The notes: generated by a model not told the origin, from the letters alone. Shown: positions 44,185-53,069, counted from the stretch's first letter. The stretch is DNA of 64,000 nt from JAUASW01 sp036880965 (GCF_036880965.1 NZ_JBAJMV010000002.1:434001-498000), one strand, 5' to 3'. Program-made: numbers and translations.

Positions 44185-45320
44185 AGCTTTTTCGCGATCA
44201 CGCTGCCGATCGAGTAGCCAGCGCCGAAGGAGCAGATCACGCCCACGTCGCCCGGCTGCATGTCGGCGCGATGGCGGTGGAAAGCGATGATCGAGCCCGC
44301 CGAGGCGGTGTTGGCGAATTCGTCGAGGATCAGCGGCGCCACGTCAGAGCCTGCCTGAACTGTCGATTCAGCGCCCACCAGCTTCTTGATCACCAGCTGG
44401 TTCATGCCCAGGTTCGCCTGGTGCAGCCAGTAGCGGCGCACAGCTGTGGGCTCCTTGCCCAGCGCGGCCAGATGCGCCTCGATGTGGGCGGCGGCCATGG
44501 GCACCACTTCCTTGAACACCTTGCGGCCTTCCTGGCGGAAGGTCTTGTCGCGGCCGTTCGGGTCGCTGTCTTCCATCCGGTTCATAAAACCGAAGTTGTT
44601 GCGGATATTGTTCGAGAACTGCGTGACCAGCTTGGTACCCAGCACTTCCCACTGGTCCTTCGAGGTGGCCGTATCGGCTCGCTCGACGATCACGGCGGTG
44701 CACACGTCACCGAAGATGAAGTGGCAGTCGCGGTCCTTCCACTCGAGGTGGGCGGAGGTGATTTCGGGGTTGACCACCAGCACACACTTGGCCGAACCGC
44801 TCTTCACGGCATTGACAGCCTGCTCGATGGCAAAGGTGGCCGAGGAGCAGGCGACGTTCATGTCGAAGCCATAGCCGCCTGCGCCAATGGCCTGCTGGAT
44901 TTCGATGGCCATGGCCGGATAGGCGCGCTGCATATTGGCACTGGAGCAGAGCACGGCATCGATGTCGGCGCCGGTCTTGCCGGCCTGGGCCATCGCGTCC
45001 TTGGCCGCCACGACGGCGATCTCGGCCATCAGCGAGATCTCGTCGTCCGGACGTTCCTGGAAACGCGGGTACATGCGGGTCGGGTCGAGCACGCCGCCCT
45101 TTTCGATCACATAGCGCTGCTTGATGCCCGAGGCCTTCTCGATGAACTCGACGCTGGAGTGCGTCAGCGCAGGATGGGTGCCGGCGGCAATGGCAGCCGC
45201 GTTCTCGGCGTTCTGCAGGTCCACATAGGCGTTGAAGGCAGCCACCAACTCCTCGTTGGTGATGGTGTGCGGCGGCACATAGATGCCGGTGCCGCTGATG
45301 ACGACTGCGTTGTTGCTCAT
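44181..45320 (-). CDS. beta-ketoacyl-ACP synthase III-like protein
   Basis: 379 residues, thiolase fold. The catalytic Cys is in NVACSSATFAIEQA, the His in LHQANLGMNQ and the Asn in EFANTASAGS, so the Cys-His-Asn triad of FabH is intact. It is about 60 residues longer than classical FabH, with an insertion near residues 30-60 (NAENAAAIAAGTHPALTH), typical of the FabH-like branch annotated apart from the fatty-acid operon. It probably condenses an acyl-CoA with malonyl-ACP. No fab or acp gene is adjacent. Start ATG at 45320; the guaC leader lies divergent upstream. Confidence 0.9.
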   Translation of the reverse strand: MSNNAVVISGTGIYVPPHTITNEELVAAFNAYVDLQNAENAAAIAAGTHPALTHSSVEFIEKASGIKQRYVIEKGGVLDPTRMYPRFQERPDDEISLMAEIAVVAAKDAMAQAGKTGADIDAVLCSSANMQRAYPAMAIEIQQAIGAGGYGFDMNVACSSATFAIEQAVNAVKSGSAKCVLVVNPEITSAHLEWKDRDCHFIFGDVCTAVIVERADTATSKDQWEVLGTKLVTQFSNNIRNNFGFMNRMEDSDPNGRDKTFRQEGRKVFKEVVPMAAAHIEAHLAALGKEPTAVRRYWLHQANLGMNQLVIKKLVGAESTVQAGSDVAPLILDEFANTASAGSIIAFHRHRADMQPGDVGVICSFGAGYSIGSVIAKKL

Positions 45321-45402
45321 GTTTTCCTTCTAGGAAGCTGCCGATTCTGGGCGTGATTTTACCGATTGGTGCGTGTATGCCCGAAAGCGGGGCGCAGATG
45401 CG

Positions 45403-45559
45403 TAGAATCGGGCACCGGGCCCAAATTTAGGACCCGGTTTTCTTATGGCCACCCTGCCCCGCCGCAGGGCCTCGGCAAGGCAACCGGTTTCCTGGTCAAG
45501 CGCTCGCAGCCCCGGGCCTGCACTGCACAACGCAGCCCGAATGCGAACTTGGAAATCTC
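45403..45559 (+). promoter_or_regulatory. structured leader of guaC
   Basis: A TAGAAT box (45403-45408) is followed by a hairpin with arms ACCGGG (45414-45419) and CCCGGT (45433-45438), an inner CC/GG pair, and TTTTCTT, which looks like an intrinsic terminator. Further on, AACCGGTT (45482-45489) could pair with the first arm instead. The leader is about 145 bases if the TAGAAT box is the -10. This is compatible with attenuation or a purine-sensing leader but I recognise no known riboswitch. No -35 box is evident. Confidence 0.4.
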
Positions 45560-46537
45560 ATGGAAATCTTCGATTACGACAACATCCTCCTGCTGCCGCG
45601 CAAATGTCGGGTGGACAGCCGCGCCGAATGCGACACCTCGGTGGAGCTCGGCCAGCATCGCTTCAAGCTGCCGGTGGTGCCGGCGAACATGAAGACGGTG
45701 GTCGATGAGCACATCACCGAATGGCTGGCCGCCAACGGCTACTTCTACGTGATGCACCGCTTCGACCTCGATAACGTGGCCTATGCGGCTTCGATGCGCG
45801 ACAAGGGCCTGATCGTGTCGCTCAGCTCGGGCGTCAAGCCGGCCGACTACGAGGTGATCGACCGCCTGGCGGCCGAAGGCGTGGGCGCCGACTACATCAC
45901 GATCGACATCGCCCACGGCCATGCTGACAGCGTGCAGCGCATGATTGCCCACATCAAGCAGAAGCTGCCCGAAACCTTCGTGATCGCCGGCAATGTGGGC
46001 ACGCCCGAAGGCGTGATCGACCTCGAAAACTGGGGCGCCGATGCCACCAAGGTTGGCATCGGCCCGGGCAAGGTCTGCATCACGCGCTTGAAGACGGGCT
46101 TTGGCACTGGCGGCTGGCAGCTCTCGGCCCTGAAGTGGTGTGCCCGCGTGGCCACCAAGCCCATCATTGCCGACGGTGGCATCCGCCACCATGGCGACAT
46201 CGCCAAGAGCGTGCGCTTCGGCGCCTCGATGGTGATGATCGGCTCGCTGTTCGCTGGCCATGAGGAGTCTCCCGGCCAGACGGTCGAGGTCGACGGCAAG
46301 CGCTACAAGGAGTACTACGGCTCCGCGTCCGACTTCAACAAGGGCGAGTACAAGCACGTCGAGGGCAAGCGCATCCTTGAGCCGGTCAAGGGCAAGTTCA
46401 CCGACACCGTGCGCGAGATGCAGGAAGACCTGCAGAGCTCGATCTCTTATGCGGGCGGACGTTCACTGAGCGATCTGAAGAAGGTGAACTACGTGATCCT
46501 GGGTGGAGAGAACGCAGGCGAACACCTCTTCATGTGA
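45560..46537 (+). CDS. guaC: GMP reductase
   Basis: NADPH-dependent reductive deamination of GMP to IMP, balancing the purine pools. 325 residues, TIM barrel of the IMPDH/GMPR family without CBS domains. Visible: VPANMKTVVDE, the Cys loop VGIGPGKVCITRLKTGFG, and KPIIADGGIRHHGDIAKSV. The pattern is that of the GuaC type found in bacteria such as Bacillus and many Betaproteobacteria. It starts with ATG at 45560 after a weak ribosome site (TTGGAAATCTC). Convergent with the phospholipase-D-like gene, only 15 bases between stops, with just a small CCGC/GCGG hairpin. Confidence 0.95.
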   Translation: MEIFDYDNILLLPRKCRVDSRAECDTSVELGQHRFKLPVVPANMKTVVDEHITEWLAANGYFYVMHRFDLDNVAYAASMRDKGLIVSLSSGVKPADYEVIDRLAAEGVGADYITIDIAHGHADSVQRMIAHIKQKLPETFVIAGNVGTPEGVIDLENWGADATKVGIGPGKVCITRLKTGFGTGGWQLSALKWCARVATKPIIADGGIRHHGDIAKSVRFGASMVMIGSLFAGHEESPGQTVEVDGKRYKEYYGSASDFNKGEYKHVEGKRILEPVKGKFTDTVREMQEDLQSSISYAGGRSLSDLKKVNYVILGGENAGEHLFM

Positions 46538-46552
46538 TCGCCGCGAAGCGGG

Positions 46553-47773
46553 TCAAGGCGCTGCCTTGGCCGGCTTCGGATAGTGCTTCATCACGTCGAT
46601 GGGCGCCGCATACGAGGACGTCCAGGTCTGCTCATGGAGCGCTGCCACGCGAGCGGCCATGGCCTTGTCGCGCAGCACGATCTCCAGGTTGCGCGACTTG
46701 TCGAAGTAGCCGCCGCTCCAGTTGCTGGTGCCGACCCAGGCCAGCTCGCCGTCGATCACCATGGTCTTGGTGTGGATCACGCGCGCAAACGGAATGAAGC
46801 CCGTGGAGGCCTGCGGCAGCGTGACGATGCGGATCTCGATGCCGGGCAGCATGGCCAGGCTCTTCAGGTGGTCGATGGGCGGCTCCTCGGTGTTCCAGTT
46901 CGACACCATCAGCTTGACCTTGACGCCCCGAGCCACGGCCGAGCGCACCGCGTTGTCGATCACCGCATAGAACGGCCTGCGGCCCGGCGCGTAGCTCAGC
47001 GGCGCATAGTCCATCACCTGCACCCGCACCTCGCTCTTGGCCTCGGCGAGCAGACGCGGCAACACCTCTTCCGAATCGCCAACGCCCGGCGGATTCCAGG
47101 CTCGCGGGCTGGAAAGCAGAAAGGCCTTCTGCGTGATGTCGAAGGCTTCGGCCGGCTGAGGCAGCACCGGCACAGTCTTGCCGGCGGCCAACAGGGCCTG
47201 CGCCTGCCAGTCCTGTTCGAAGATGGCCTGGATCTTGGCGACCATCACGGGTTCGCTGATGCGCAGACCGGTCTCATGAATGTGCTTCAAGGCGCGCCAG
47301 TCGAAGTTCTGGCTGCCGACGAAGGCCTGCATGCCGTCCACGATGAAGTACTTGGCGTGAATGATGCCGTTGCCGCTGAGCTTGTTGTAGTCGAGCAGGC
47401 GAAAGTCGATGCCCGGGATCTTCTTCAGCCGCTCCAGCGTGGCCGGCACCGACAGGCGCTGGCCTTTGTCTTCCATCAGGAAGCGGATCTTCACGCCTCG
47501 GGCCGCGGCCGCTTCCAGGCGATCGATCACACCCTCCAGCACTTCGCCGGGCTCGCCCGCGACGTAGAACTGGGCAACGACGATTTCCTTCTTCGCAGCG
47601 TCGAACATCTCGCGCCAGACCTGCACCGGTTCGCGCAGATCGGGCGTGGCCAGCGCGGTTTCGACCGGCACGGTGTGGACCAGCTCGAAACCGGGAATGC
47701 CGAAATCGGCACGGGATTGGCTTGCGCCAAGGACGGCAAGGACGAGAGCAAGAAAGCGCAGGGTCGGACGCAT
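46553..47773 (-). CDS. exported phospholipase D-like protein
   Basis: 406 residues with a signal peptide (TLRFLALVLAVLGASQSRA). Two HKD motifs mark the PLD superfamily: HAKYFIVDGMQAFVGSQNFD and HTKTMVIDGELAWVGTSNWS, each with the His, Lys, Asp and the following GSxN. The arrangement resembles animal PLD3/4-like and cardiolipin-synthase-like proteins, so it could be a periplasmic phosphodiesterase acting on lipid or nucleic acid; which one cannot be told. The ATG at 47773 begins the signal; an in-frame upstream extension is unsupported. The two-component genes lie upstream on the same strand, 46 bases away. Confidence 0.92.
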   Translation of the reverse strand: MRPTLRFLALVLAVLGASQSRADFGIPGFELVHTVPVETALATPDLREPVQVWREMFDAAKKEIVVAQFYVAGEPGEVLEGVIDRLEAAAARGVKIRFLMEDKGQRLSVPATLERLKKIPGIDFRLLDYNKLSGNGIIHAKYFIVDGMQAFVGSQNFDWRALKHIHETGLRISEPVMVAKIQAIFEQDWQAQALLAAGKTVPVLPQPAEAFDITQKAFLLSSPRAWNPPGVGDSEEVLPRLLAEAKSEVRVQVMDYAPLSYAPGRRPFYAVIDNAVRSAVARGVKVKLMVSNWNTEEPPIDHLKSLAMLPGIEIRIVTLPQASTGFIPFARVIHTKTMVIDGELAWVGTSNWSGGYFDKSRNLEIVLRDKAMAARVAALHEQTWTSSYAAPIDVMKHYPKPAKAAP

Positions 47774-47819
47774 GGAGCAACAGCCTTCAACAAACAAGTT
47801 CAAGGCTGCAATGTAGCGC

Positions 47820-48917
47820 TCAGGCCAAGCTCACCGCCACCTCGAGGCCAGGATGTGCGTTGCGCAGCTCCAGCCGTGTGCCGTGGGCTGCCGCCACCAG
47901 CTTGCACAGGCTCAGGCCCAGGCCGACACCGCCCTCGTTGCGGCTGCGTGCCGCGTCGGGTCGAAAGAAGGGTTCGCCCAACTGGCCCAGGGCCTCGGGC
48001 GGCACGCCGGGGCCGTGGTCACGCACCACGAGCCGCACGCCCTGCCCTGCGCGGCTCAGGGCCACACTGACCGGCCCGCGCCCCGCATCGTTGTGTCTCA
48101 GCGCGTTGGCGACCAGGTTGCGCAGCAGCAGCTGGACACGCATGGCGTCCACCGCCAGCAGCGGCAGCCCCGGCTCGATCTGCAGCGCCACCTCAGCGTC
48201 CACGCTTTCTCGCACCAAGGCAGCGAGATCGCATTTACGAAGCTGCAAGGCACTGTGGCCGCTGCCCAGTCGCTCACTTTCCAGCAAGGCCGAGATCAAA
48301 TCGCGCATCTCGCCCAGCTCATGCAAGAGCGCCTCTTTGGATTCACTCTCGTCGATCAGTTCCGCATGCAGGCGCGCCCGGGTCAGGGGGCTGCGCAGCT
48401 CGTGGCTCATCGCCAGCAGCAAGGCCCGCTTCCCGTCCAGCATGGCCTGGATGTCTGACGCCATCTGGTTGAAACGATGCGCCAGATCACCGAGTTCATC
48501 GCGATGAAAGTAGCGGATGCGGTGCTCCAGGTCGCCACGGCCAAAGGCCTCGACCCCCGCCGCCAGCGCCCGCAAGGGCCTCAGCATGCGGCGGATCGCA
48601 CCGAAGGCCAAGCCAATCACCAGGAACAGCAGGAAGCCGGCCACGACCATGCCATAGCGGCCCTCCTGAACGCCCCAGAGGATCAGCCCACCCAGCGCGG
48701 CCAGCACGATGAAGACGGCAATCAGTCGTGCGCCAATGGAATGCTTGAAATGCGCATGGTGCCGGTGCCAGCGGTCATGCCAACGCTGACGCGCACGCAG
48801 CCGCCACATCAATGGGCGCTTGCGGCTCAATTGAATGCGTCGCTTGAGCCGGAGCTTCATCCGGTGCTTGGTCCGGTGCTTCACCTCGCGGCGGCAGGCA
48901 GCCGGCTCGACCCTCAT
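47820..48917 (-). CDS. sensor histidine kinase with basic His-rich N-terminus and no periplasmic domain
   Basis: 365 residues. Residues 1-62 are extremely rich in Arg, Lys and His (e.g. RQRWHDRWHRHHAHFKHS). Two membrane helices (about 65-83 and 90-108) are separated by a loop of only about six residues, so there is no periplasmic sensor. Then HAMP, H-box AMSHELRSPLTRARLHAEL (His near 172), N-box LVANALRHNDAG, G1 DHGPGVPPE and G2 GGVGLGLSL. Kinases of this build sense signals in the membrane or cytoplasm. The start overlaps the response regulator stop (ATGA at 48914-48917), which supports it; a later ATG at MWRLRARQRW is possible. Confidence 0.9.
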   Translation of the reverse strand: MRVEPAACRREVKHRTKHRMKLRLKRRIQLSRKRPLMWRLRARQRWHDRWHRHHAHFKHSIGARLIAVFIVLAALGGLILWGVQEGRYGMVVAGFLLFLVIGLAFGAIRRMLRPLRALAAGVEAFGRGDLEHRIRYFHRDELGDLAHRFNQMASDIQAMLDGKRALLLAMSHELRSPLTRARLHAELIDESESKEALLHELGEMRDLISALLESERLGSGHSALQLRKCDLAALVRESVDAEVALQIEPGLPLLAVDAMRVQLLLRNLVANALRHNDAGRGPVSVALSRAGQGVRLVVRDHGPGVPPEALGQLGEPFFRPDAARSRNEGGVGLGLSLCKLVAAAHGTRLELRNAHPGLEVAVSLA

Positions 48918-49609
48918 TGCCCACGCCCCGGCAAGGCAAAGCAATAGCCGGCATTGCGCAGCGTCTTTAAGGCTTCCAGGGGCTCCAGCTTGCGGCGCAG
49001 GCGGCTCACCAGTATGTCCACGGCACGTGTGTAGAGATCGGCCTCCTGCCCGCGCAGCCGGTTGAGGATCTCGTCGCGCGAGAACACGCGGCCGGGCTCG
49101 CGGGCCAAGAGCAGCAAGAGCTCGTACTCGGTGCTGGTCAGCTCCAGCAAGCTGGCACCACATCGCACCTCGCGCCGCGCCGTGTCGATCTCCAGGCCCT
49201 CGAAGAGCAGCTGGGCGCTGGCCGATGAAGACGCCAGACGGGTGCGCCGAAGTATGGTCTGCAACCGTGCCGCCAGTTCGCGTGGTTCGAAGGGCTTGGC
49301 CAGGTAGTCGTCGGCACCCAGCTCCAGGCCGACCACGCGGTCGGTCAGGTCGCCACGGGCGGTGAGCATCAGGACGGGCATGTCGCGCCAGGGTTCGGAA
49401 CCAGCGCGCAGCCGCTTGCAGAACTCGAAGCCGTCCATCTCGGGCAGCATGCCGTCGAGAATGAGCGCATCGAAGCGCTGGGCCTTGAGACGCTGCAGCG
49501 CCGCGCTGGGCCGCGTGACCGCTTCGAGCTCGAAGTCGAAGCGCTTCAGGTACTGAGCCAGTGGGGCGGACAGCGCCTCGTCGTCGTCGATCAGGAGCAG
49601 GCGGTGCAT
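48914..49609 (-). CDS. OmpR-family response regulator
   Basis: 231 residues. Receiver domain at 1-118: acidic pocket IDDDEALS, phospho-acceptor Asp 52 in LILDGMLPEMDG, and Lys in DDYLAKPFEPRE. Winged-helix DNA-binding domain at about 130-228, with ELTSTEYELLLLLAREPGRV and RAVDILVSRLRRKLEPLEAL. It is the partner of the overlapping kinase gene and starts 4 bases after the Spy-like gene, so the three are one unit. By analogy with CpxR/CzcR-type regulators it may control the Spy-like protein, but targets are not shown. The ATG at 49609 begins the receiver; earlier in-frame codons overlap the neighbouring gene. Confidence 0.95.
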   Translation of the reverse strand: MHRLLLIDDDEALSAPLAQYLKRFDFELEAVTRPSAALQRLKAQRFDALILDGMLPEMDGFEFCKRLRAGSEPWRDMPVLMLTARGDLTDRVVGLELGADDYLAKPFEPRELAARLQTILRRTRLASSSASAQLLFEGLEIDTARREVRCGASLLELTSTEYELLLLLAREPGRVFSRDEILNRLRGQEADLYTRAVDILVSRLRRKLEPLEALKTLRNAGYCFALPGRGQ

Positions 49610-49613
49610 CGCT

Positions 49614-50051
49614 TCATTGTGCCCGGCGGCCCAGGCGGCTGCGCAGCAGGAAGCGCAGGGCCTGCTGCTGGTCAAAGTCCAGGCCGTCGAAGAAGTCTGC
49701 GGCGGCATCGATCAAGGCCGGGCCGGCATCTCTCAGCGCGTCCAGCCGGGCGTTGAAGATCTCGCGCGCCGCTGCCCGGTCGAAGTTCTCGCTGGCCACC
49801 AGGTCCTGCACGCCAGCCGGCGACAGCGCCGTGCGCAGCCCGCGACGTTGGCGCTGGGCCAAGCTCAGCAACTCGTCAAGTTGGCGCTGCTGGGCCGTGG
49901 TCAGGTCCAGGTGGCTGGCCACTTGGTCGACGCGGTCCTCAAAGCTTTGGGGTGCATGACCGTGGTGGCGATGGTCGAATCCATGGTGGTTGGCGTGACC
50001 ATGGTGACGGCCGTTGCGATGGAACAGGCTCATGGCAAGGAATCTCATCAT
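49614..50051 (-). CDS. Spy/CpxP-like protein with His-rich N-terminus
   Basis: 145 residues. Residues 11-33 are unusually His-rich (HRNGRHHGHANHHGFDHRHH), suggesting metal binding. The rest is helical with an LTxxQ-type motif, LTTAQQRQLDELL at residues 50-62, and a second degenerate copy near LDFDQQQALRFLL, the hallmark of Spy/CpxP periplasmic chaperones and metal sensors. No convincing signal peptide is present, so localisation is unclear. The ATG at 50051 follows GAGAGACACG; ATGs at 50048 and 50033 are alternatives. First gene of the unit with the response regulator and kinase, divergent from valS. Confidence 0.8.
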   Translation of the reverse strand: MMRFLAMSLFHRNGRHHGHANHHGFDHRHHGHAPQSFEDRVDQVASHLDLTTAQQRQLDELLSLAQRQRRGLRTALSPAGVQDLVASENFDRAAAREIFNARLDALRDAGPALIDAAADFFDGLDFDQQQALRFLLRSRLGRRAQ

Positions 50052-50138
50052 CGTGTCTCTCGTGGCGTCTGGGATGGGGCGAATGATTCCCGTCCCCGCC
50101 GTGCGGGGCATCTCGCTGCCGTATCGCTGGGTTTCGTT

Positions 50139-50169
50139 TTGTATCCAGCCAGGAGGCGCCCTCTACAAT
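50139..50169 (+). promoter_or_regulatory. possible valS promoter
   Basis: TTGTAT (50139-50144) and TACAAT (50164-50169), spaced 19 bases, upstream of valS in the region shared with the divergent Spy-like gene. The -10 is good; the spacing is slightly long. Confidence 0.4.
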
Positions 50170-50195
50170 CGCCCCTCCCCCGTAGCCATTGATCT

Positions 50196-50214
50196 GGCGG
50201 CCCCTCAGGCCGCC
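50196..50214 (+). promoter_or_regulatory. hairpin in the valS leader
   Basis: Perfect inverted repeat GGCGGCC-CCTCA-GGCCGCC ending 8 bases before the valS ATG. It would fold over the ribosome-binding region, where only a weak GAG is seen, so it may limit translation. No T-box elements are present, and none are expected in Betaproteobacteria. Confidence 0.45.
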
Positions 50215-50222
50215 CGCGAGCC

Positions 50223-53069
50223 ATGACCGAACTTGCCAAGTCCTTCGAACCCGCCGCCCTGGAAGCCCATTGGGGCCCGCTGTGGGAGTCCCAGGGCCTC
50301 TACAAGCCATCGCTGGACACGAGCCGCGAGTCCTTCTGCATCCAGCTGCCGCCGCCCAACGTCACCGGCACGCTGCACATGGGGCATGCGTTCAACCAGA
50401 CCATCATGGACTCGTTGACCCGCTACCACCGCATGCTCGGCCACAACACGCTGTGGGTGCCGGGCACCGACCACGCCGGCATCGCCACGCAGATCGTGGT
50501 GGAGCGCCAGCTGCAGGAGAAGGGCCAGAACCGGCATGAGCTCGGCCGCAAGAACTTTGTTGCCCGCGTCTGGGAGTGGAAGGAGCAGAGCGGCAACACC
50601 ATCACGCGCCAGATGCGCCGCATGGGCGACTCGGTGTCCTGGGAGCATGAGTACTTCACGATGGACGAGAAGCTCTCGTCCGTCGTCACCGACACCTTCG
50701 TCAAGCTCTTCGAAGAAGGCCTGATCTACCGCGGCAAGCGCCTGGTGAGCTGGGACCCGATCCTGAAGTCGGCCGTGTCCGACCTCGAGGTCGAGAGCGA
50801 GGAGGAAGACGGGTCTCTCTGGCACATCCGCTATCCGATGGCCGAAGGAGCTGAGTCGCTGGTGGTTGCCACCACCCGCCCCGAGACCATGCTGGGCGAC
50901 ACCGCCGTGATGGTGCACCCGGAAGACGAGCGCTACACCCACCTGATCGGCAAGCAGGTGCGCCTGCCCATCACCGGCCGCCTGGTGCCGGTGATCGCCG
51001 ACGACTACGTGGACAAGGATTTCGGCACCGGCGTCGTGAAGGTGACGCCGGCGCACGACCAGAACGACTACCAGGTCGGCCTGCGCCACAAGCTGCCGAT
51101 GCTGACCATCTTCACGCTGGAAGCCAAGGTCAATGACGAGGCGCCTGAGGCCTATCGCGGCCTGGACCGCTTTGTGGCCCGCAAGAAGATCGTGGCCCAG
51201 CTGGAAGAAGAAGGCCTGCTGGTCGAGGTCAAGAAGCACAAGCTGATGGTGCCGCGCTGCGCCCGCACCGGCCAGGTGATCGAGCCGATGCTGACGGACC
51301 AGTGGTTCGTGGCGATGACGAAAGCTGGCGCCAACGGCAAGAGCATTGCTGACGAAGCCATCGAGGTCGTGGACTCGGGCGAGGTGAAGTTCGTGCCCGA
51401 GAACTGGGTCAACACCTACAACCAGTGGATGAAGAACATCCAGGACTGGTGCATCTCGCGCCAGCTCTGGTGGGGCCACCAGATCCCGGCCTGGTACGAC
51501 GAAGACGGCAAGGTCTACGTGGCCAAGACAGAAGCTGAAGCTCAGGCGAAGGCGCCCGGCAAGACGCTGACCCGCGACGAAGACGTGCTGGACACCTGGT
51601 TCTCTTCCGCCATGGTGCCTTTCTCCACGCTGGGCTGGCCCGAGAAGACCATCGAGCAGGACCTCTTCCTGCCCTCCTCCGTGCTCGTGACCGGCTACGA
51701 CATCATCTTCTTCTGGGTCGCCCGGATGATCATGATGAGCAAGCACTTCACCGGCAAGGTGCCTTTCAAGCATGTCTACATCCACGGCCTGGTGCTCGAT
51801 GCACAGGGCAAGAAGATGAGCAAGTCCGAAGGCAATGTGCTGGACCCGGTGGACCTGATCGACGGCATCGCCCTGCCCGAGCTGCTGGACAAGCGCAGCA
51901 CCGGCCTGCGCAAACCCGAGAACGCGCCCAAGGTGCGCAAGGCCACCGAGAAGGAATTCCCGGAAGGCATTCCTGGTTACGGCGCCGATGCGCTGCGTTT
52001 CACCTTCGCCTCGATGGCGACCTTGGGTCGCAGCGTCAACTTCGACTCCAAGCGCTGCGAGGGCTACCGCAACTTCTGCAACAAGCTCTGGAACGCCACG
52101 CGCTTCGTGCTGATGAACACCGAAGGCCAGGACTGCGGCCTGGCGCATGAGCAAGGCCAGTGCCCACCGGGCTATATGAGCTTCAGCAAGGCAGACCGCT
52201 GGATCGCCGGCGAGCTGCAGCGCGTGGAAGCCGCCGTGGCGCAAGGCTTTGCCGAGTACCGACTGGACAACGTGGCCAGCGCCATCTACTCGTTCGTGTG
52301 GGATGAGTACTGCGACTGGTACCTGGAAATCGCCAAGGTCCAGATCCAAGATGCCAAGGATCGCGGCGACGAAGCGCAACAGCGCGCCACGCGCCGCACC
52401 CTGATCCGCGTGCTGGAAACCACGCTGCGCCTGCTGCACCCGATCACGCCCTTCATCACTGAGGAGCTGTGGCAGAAGGTGGCGCCCGTGGCGGGCCGTG
52501 GGCCCGGCACTCAGGATGGTTCGGGTCGCAAGGTGAGCGAGTACATCGTGACCGCCGCCTACCCCATCGCCGCGCTGGAGCGCATCGACCCCGCGGCCGA
52601 TGCCTGGGTGGCGAACCTGAAGTCCATGGTCGGCACCTGCCGCAGCCTGCGCAGCGAAATGGGCCTCTCGCCTTCAGACCGCGTGCCGTTGCTCGTGGGT
52701 GGTGACACCGGCTTCGTCAAGGAAGCTGCCGCGATCTTGAAGACGCTGGCCAAGCTGGCCGAGGTGCAGATCATGGACGACGAAGCTGCCTTCCAGGCTG
52801 CCAGCTCGATGTCGCCGGTGCTGGTGCATGGTGACGCTCGCCTGGCCCTGAAGGTCGAGATCGACGTGGAAGCCGAGAAGGCCCGCCTGGGCAAGGAAAT
52901 CGCCCGCCTGGAAGGCGAGATCGCCAAGGCCGAGGCCAAGCTCGGCAATGAAGGCTTCGTGGCGCGTGCGCCAGAGGCAGTGGTGGCGCAGGAGCGTCAG
53001 AGGGTTGCGGATTTCAGCAATACCGTGAAGCGCTTGCGCGCGCAGTTGGATCAGTTGCTGGCCCGCTGA
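50223..53069 (+). CDS. valS: valyl-tRNA synthetase
   Basis: Charges tRNA-Val; class Ia synthetase. 948 residues, near the usual length (about 950). Signatures: HIGH-like PNVTGTLHMGHAFNQTIMD near residue 45, the connective-polypeptide editing domain in the middle (TTRPETMLGDTAV), KMSKS loop KKMSKSEGNVLDP near 525, anticodon-binding helices and a C-terminal coiled coil (EAEKARLGKEIARLEGEIAK). The coiled coil ends in NTVKRLRAQLDQLLAR, and this end of the gene has been duplicated tandemly downstream (53015-53270). Monocistronic, divergent from the Spy-like operon. Confidence 0.98.
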   Translation: MTELAKSFEPAALEAHWGPLWESQGLYKPSLDTSRESFCIQLPPPNVTGTLHMGHAFNQTIMDSLTRYHRMLGHNTLWVPGTDHAGIATQIVVERQLQEKGQNRHELGRKNFVARVWEWKEQSGNTITRQMRRMGDSVSWEHEYFTMDEKLSSVVTDTFVKLFEEGLIYRGKRLVSWDPILKSAVSDLEVESEEEDGSLWHIRYPMAEGAESLVVATTRPETMLGDTAVMVHPEDERYTHLIGKQVRLPITGRLVPVIADDYVDKDFGTGVVKVTPAHDQNDYQVGLRHKLPMLTIFTLEAKVNDEAPEAYRGLDRFVARKKIVAQLEEEGLLVEVKKHKLMVPRCARTGQVIEPMLTDQWFVAMTKAGANGKSIADEAIEVVDSGEVKFVPENWVNTYNQWMKNIQDWCISRQLWWGHQIPAWYDEDGKVYVAKTEAEAQAKAPGKTLTRDEDVLDTWFSSAMVPFSTLGWPEKTIEQDLFLPSSVLVTGYDIIFFWVARMIMMSKHFTGKVPFKHVYIHGLVLDAQGKKMSKSEGNVLDPVDLIDGIALPELLDKRSTGLRKPENAPKVRKATEKEFPEGIPGYGADALRFTFASMATLGRSVNFDSKRCEGYRNFCNKLWNATRFVLMNTEGQDCGLAHEQGQCPPGYMSFSKADRWIAGELQRVEAAVAQGFAEYRLDNVASAIYSFVWDEYCDWYLEIAKVQIQDAKDRGDEAQQRATRRTLIRVLETTLRLLHPITPFITEELWQKVAPVAGRGPGTQDGSGRKVSEYIVTAAYPIAALERIDPAADAWVANLKSMVGTCRSLRSEMGLSPSDRVPLLVGGDTGFVKEAAAILKTLAKLAEVQIMDDEAAFQAASSMSPVLVHGDARLALKVEIDVEAEKARLGKEIARLEGEIAKAEAKLGNEGFVARAPEAVVAQERQRVADFSNTVKRLRAQLDQLLAR

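Noticed and set aside
45445..45708. 87-codon frame starting in the guaC leader and overlapping guaC
   Set aside because: Arg/Ser/Pro-rich, out of frame with guaC, weak ribosome site; more likely chance, although a leader peptide cannot be excluded.
50139..50222. T-box leader for valS
   Set aside because: No T-box sequence or long stem series; T-boxes are a Gram-positive feature.
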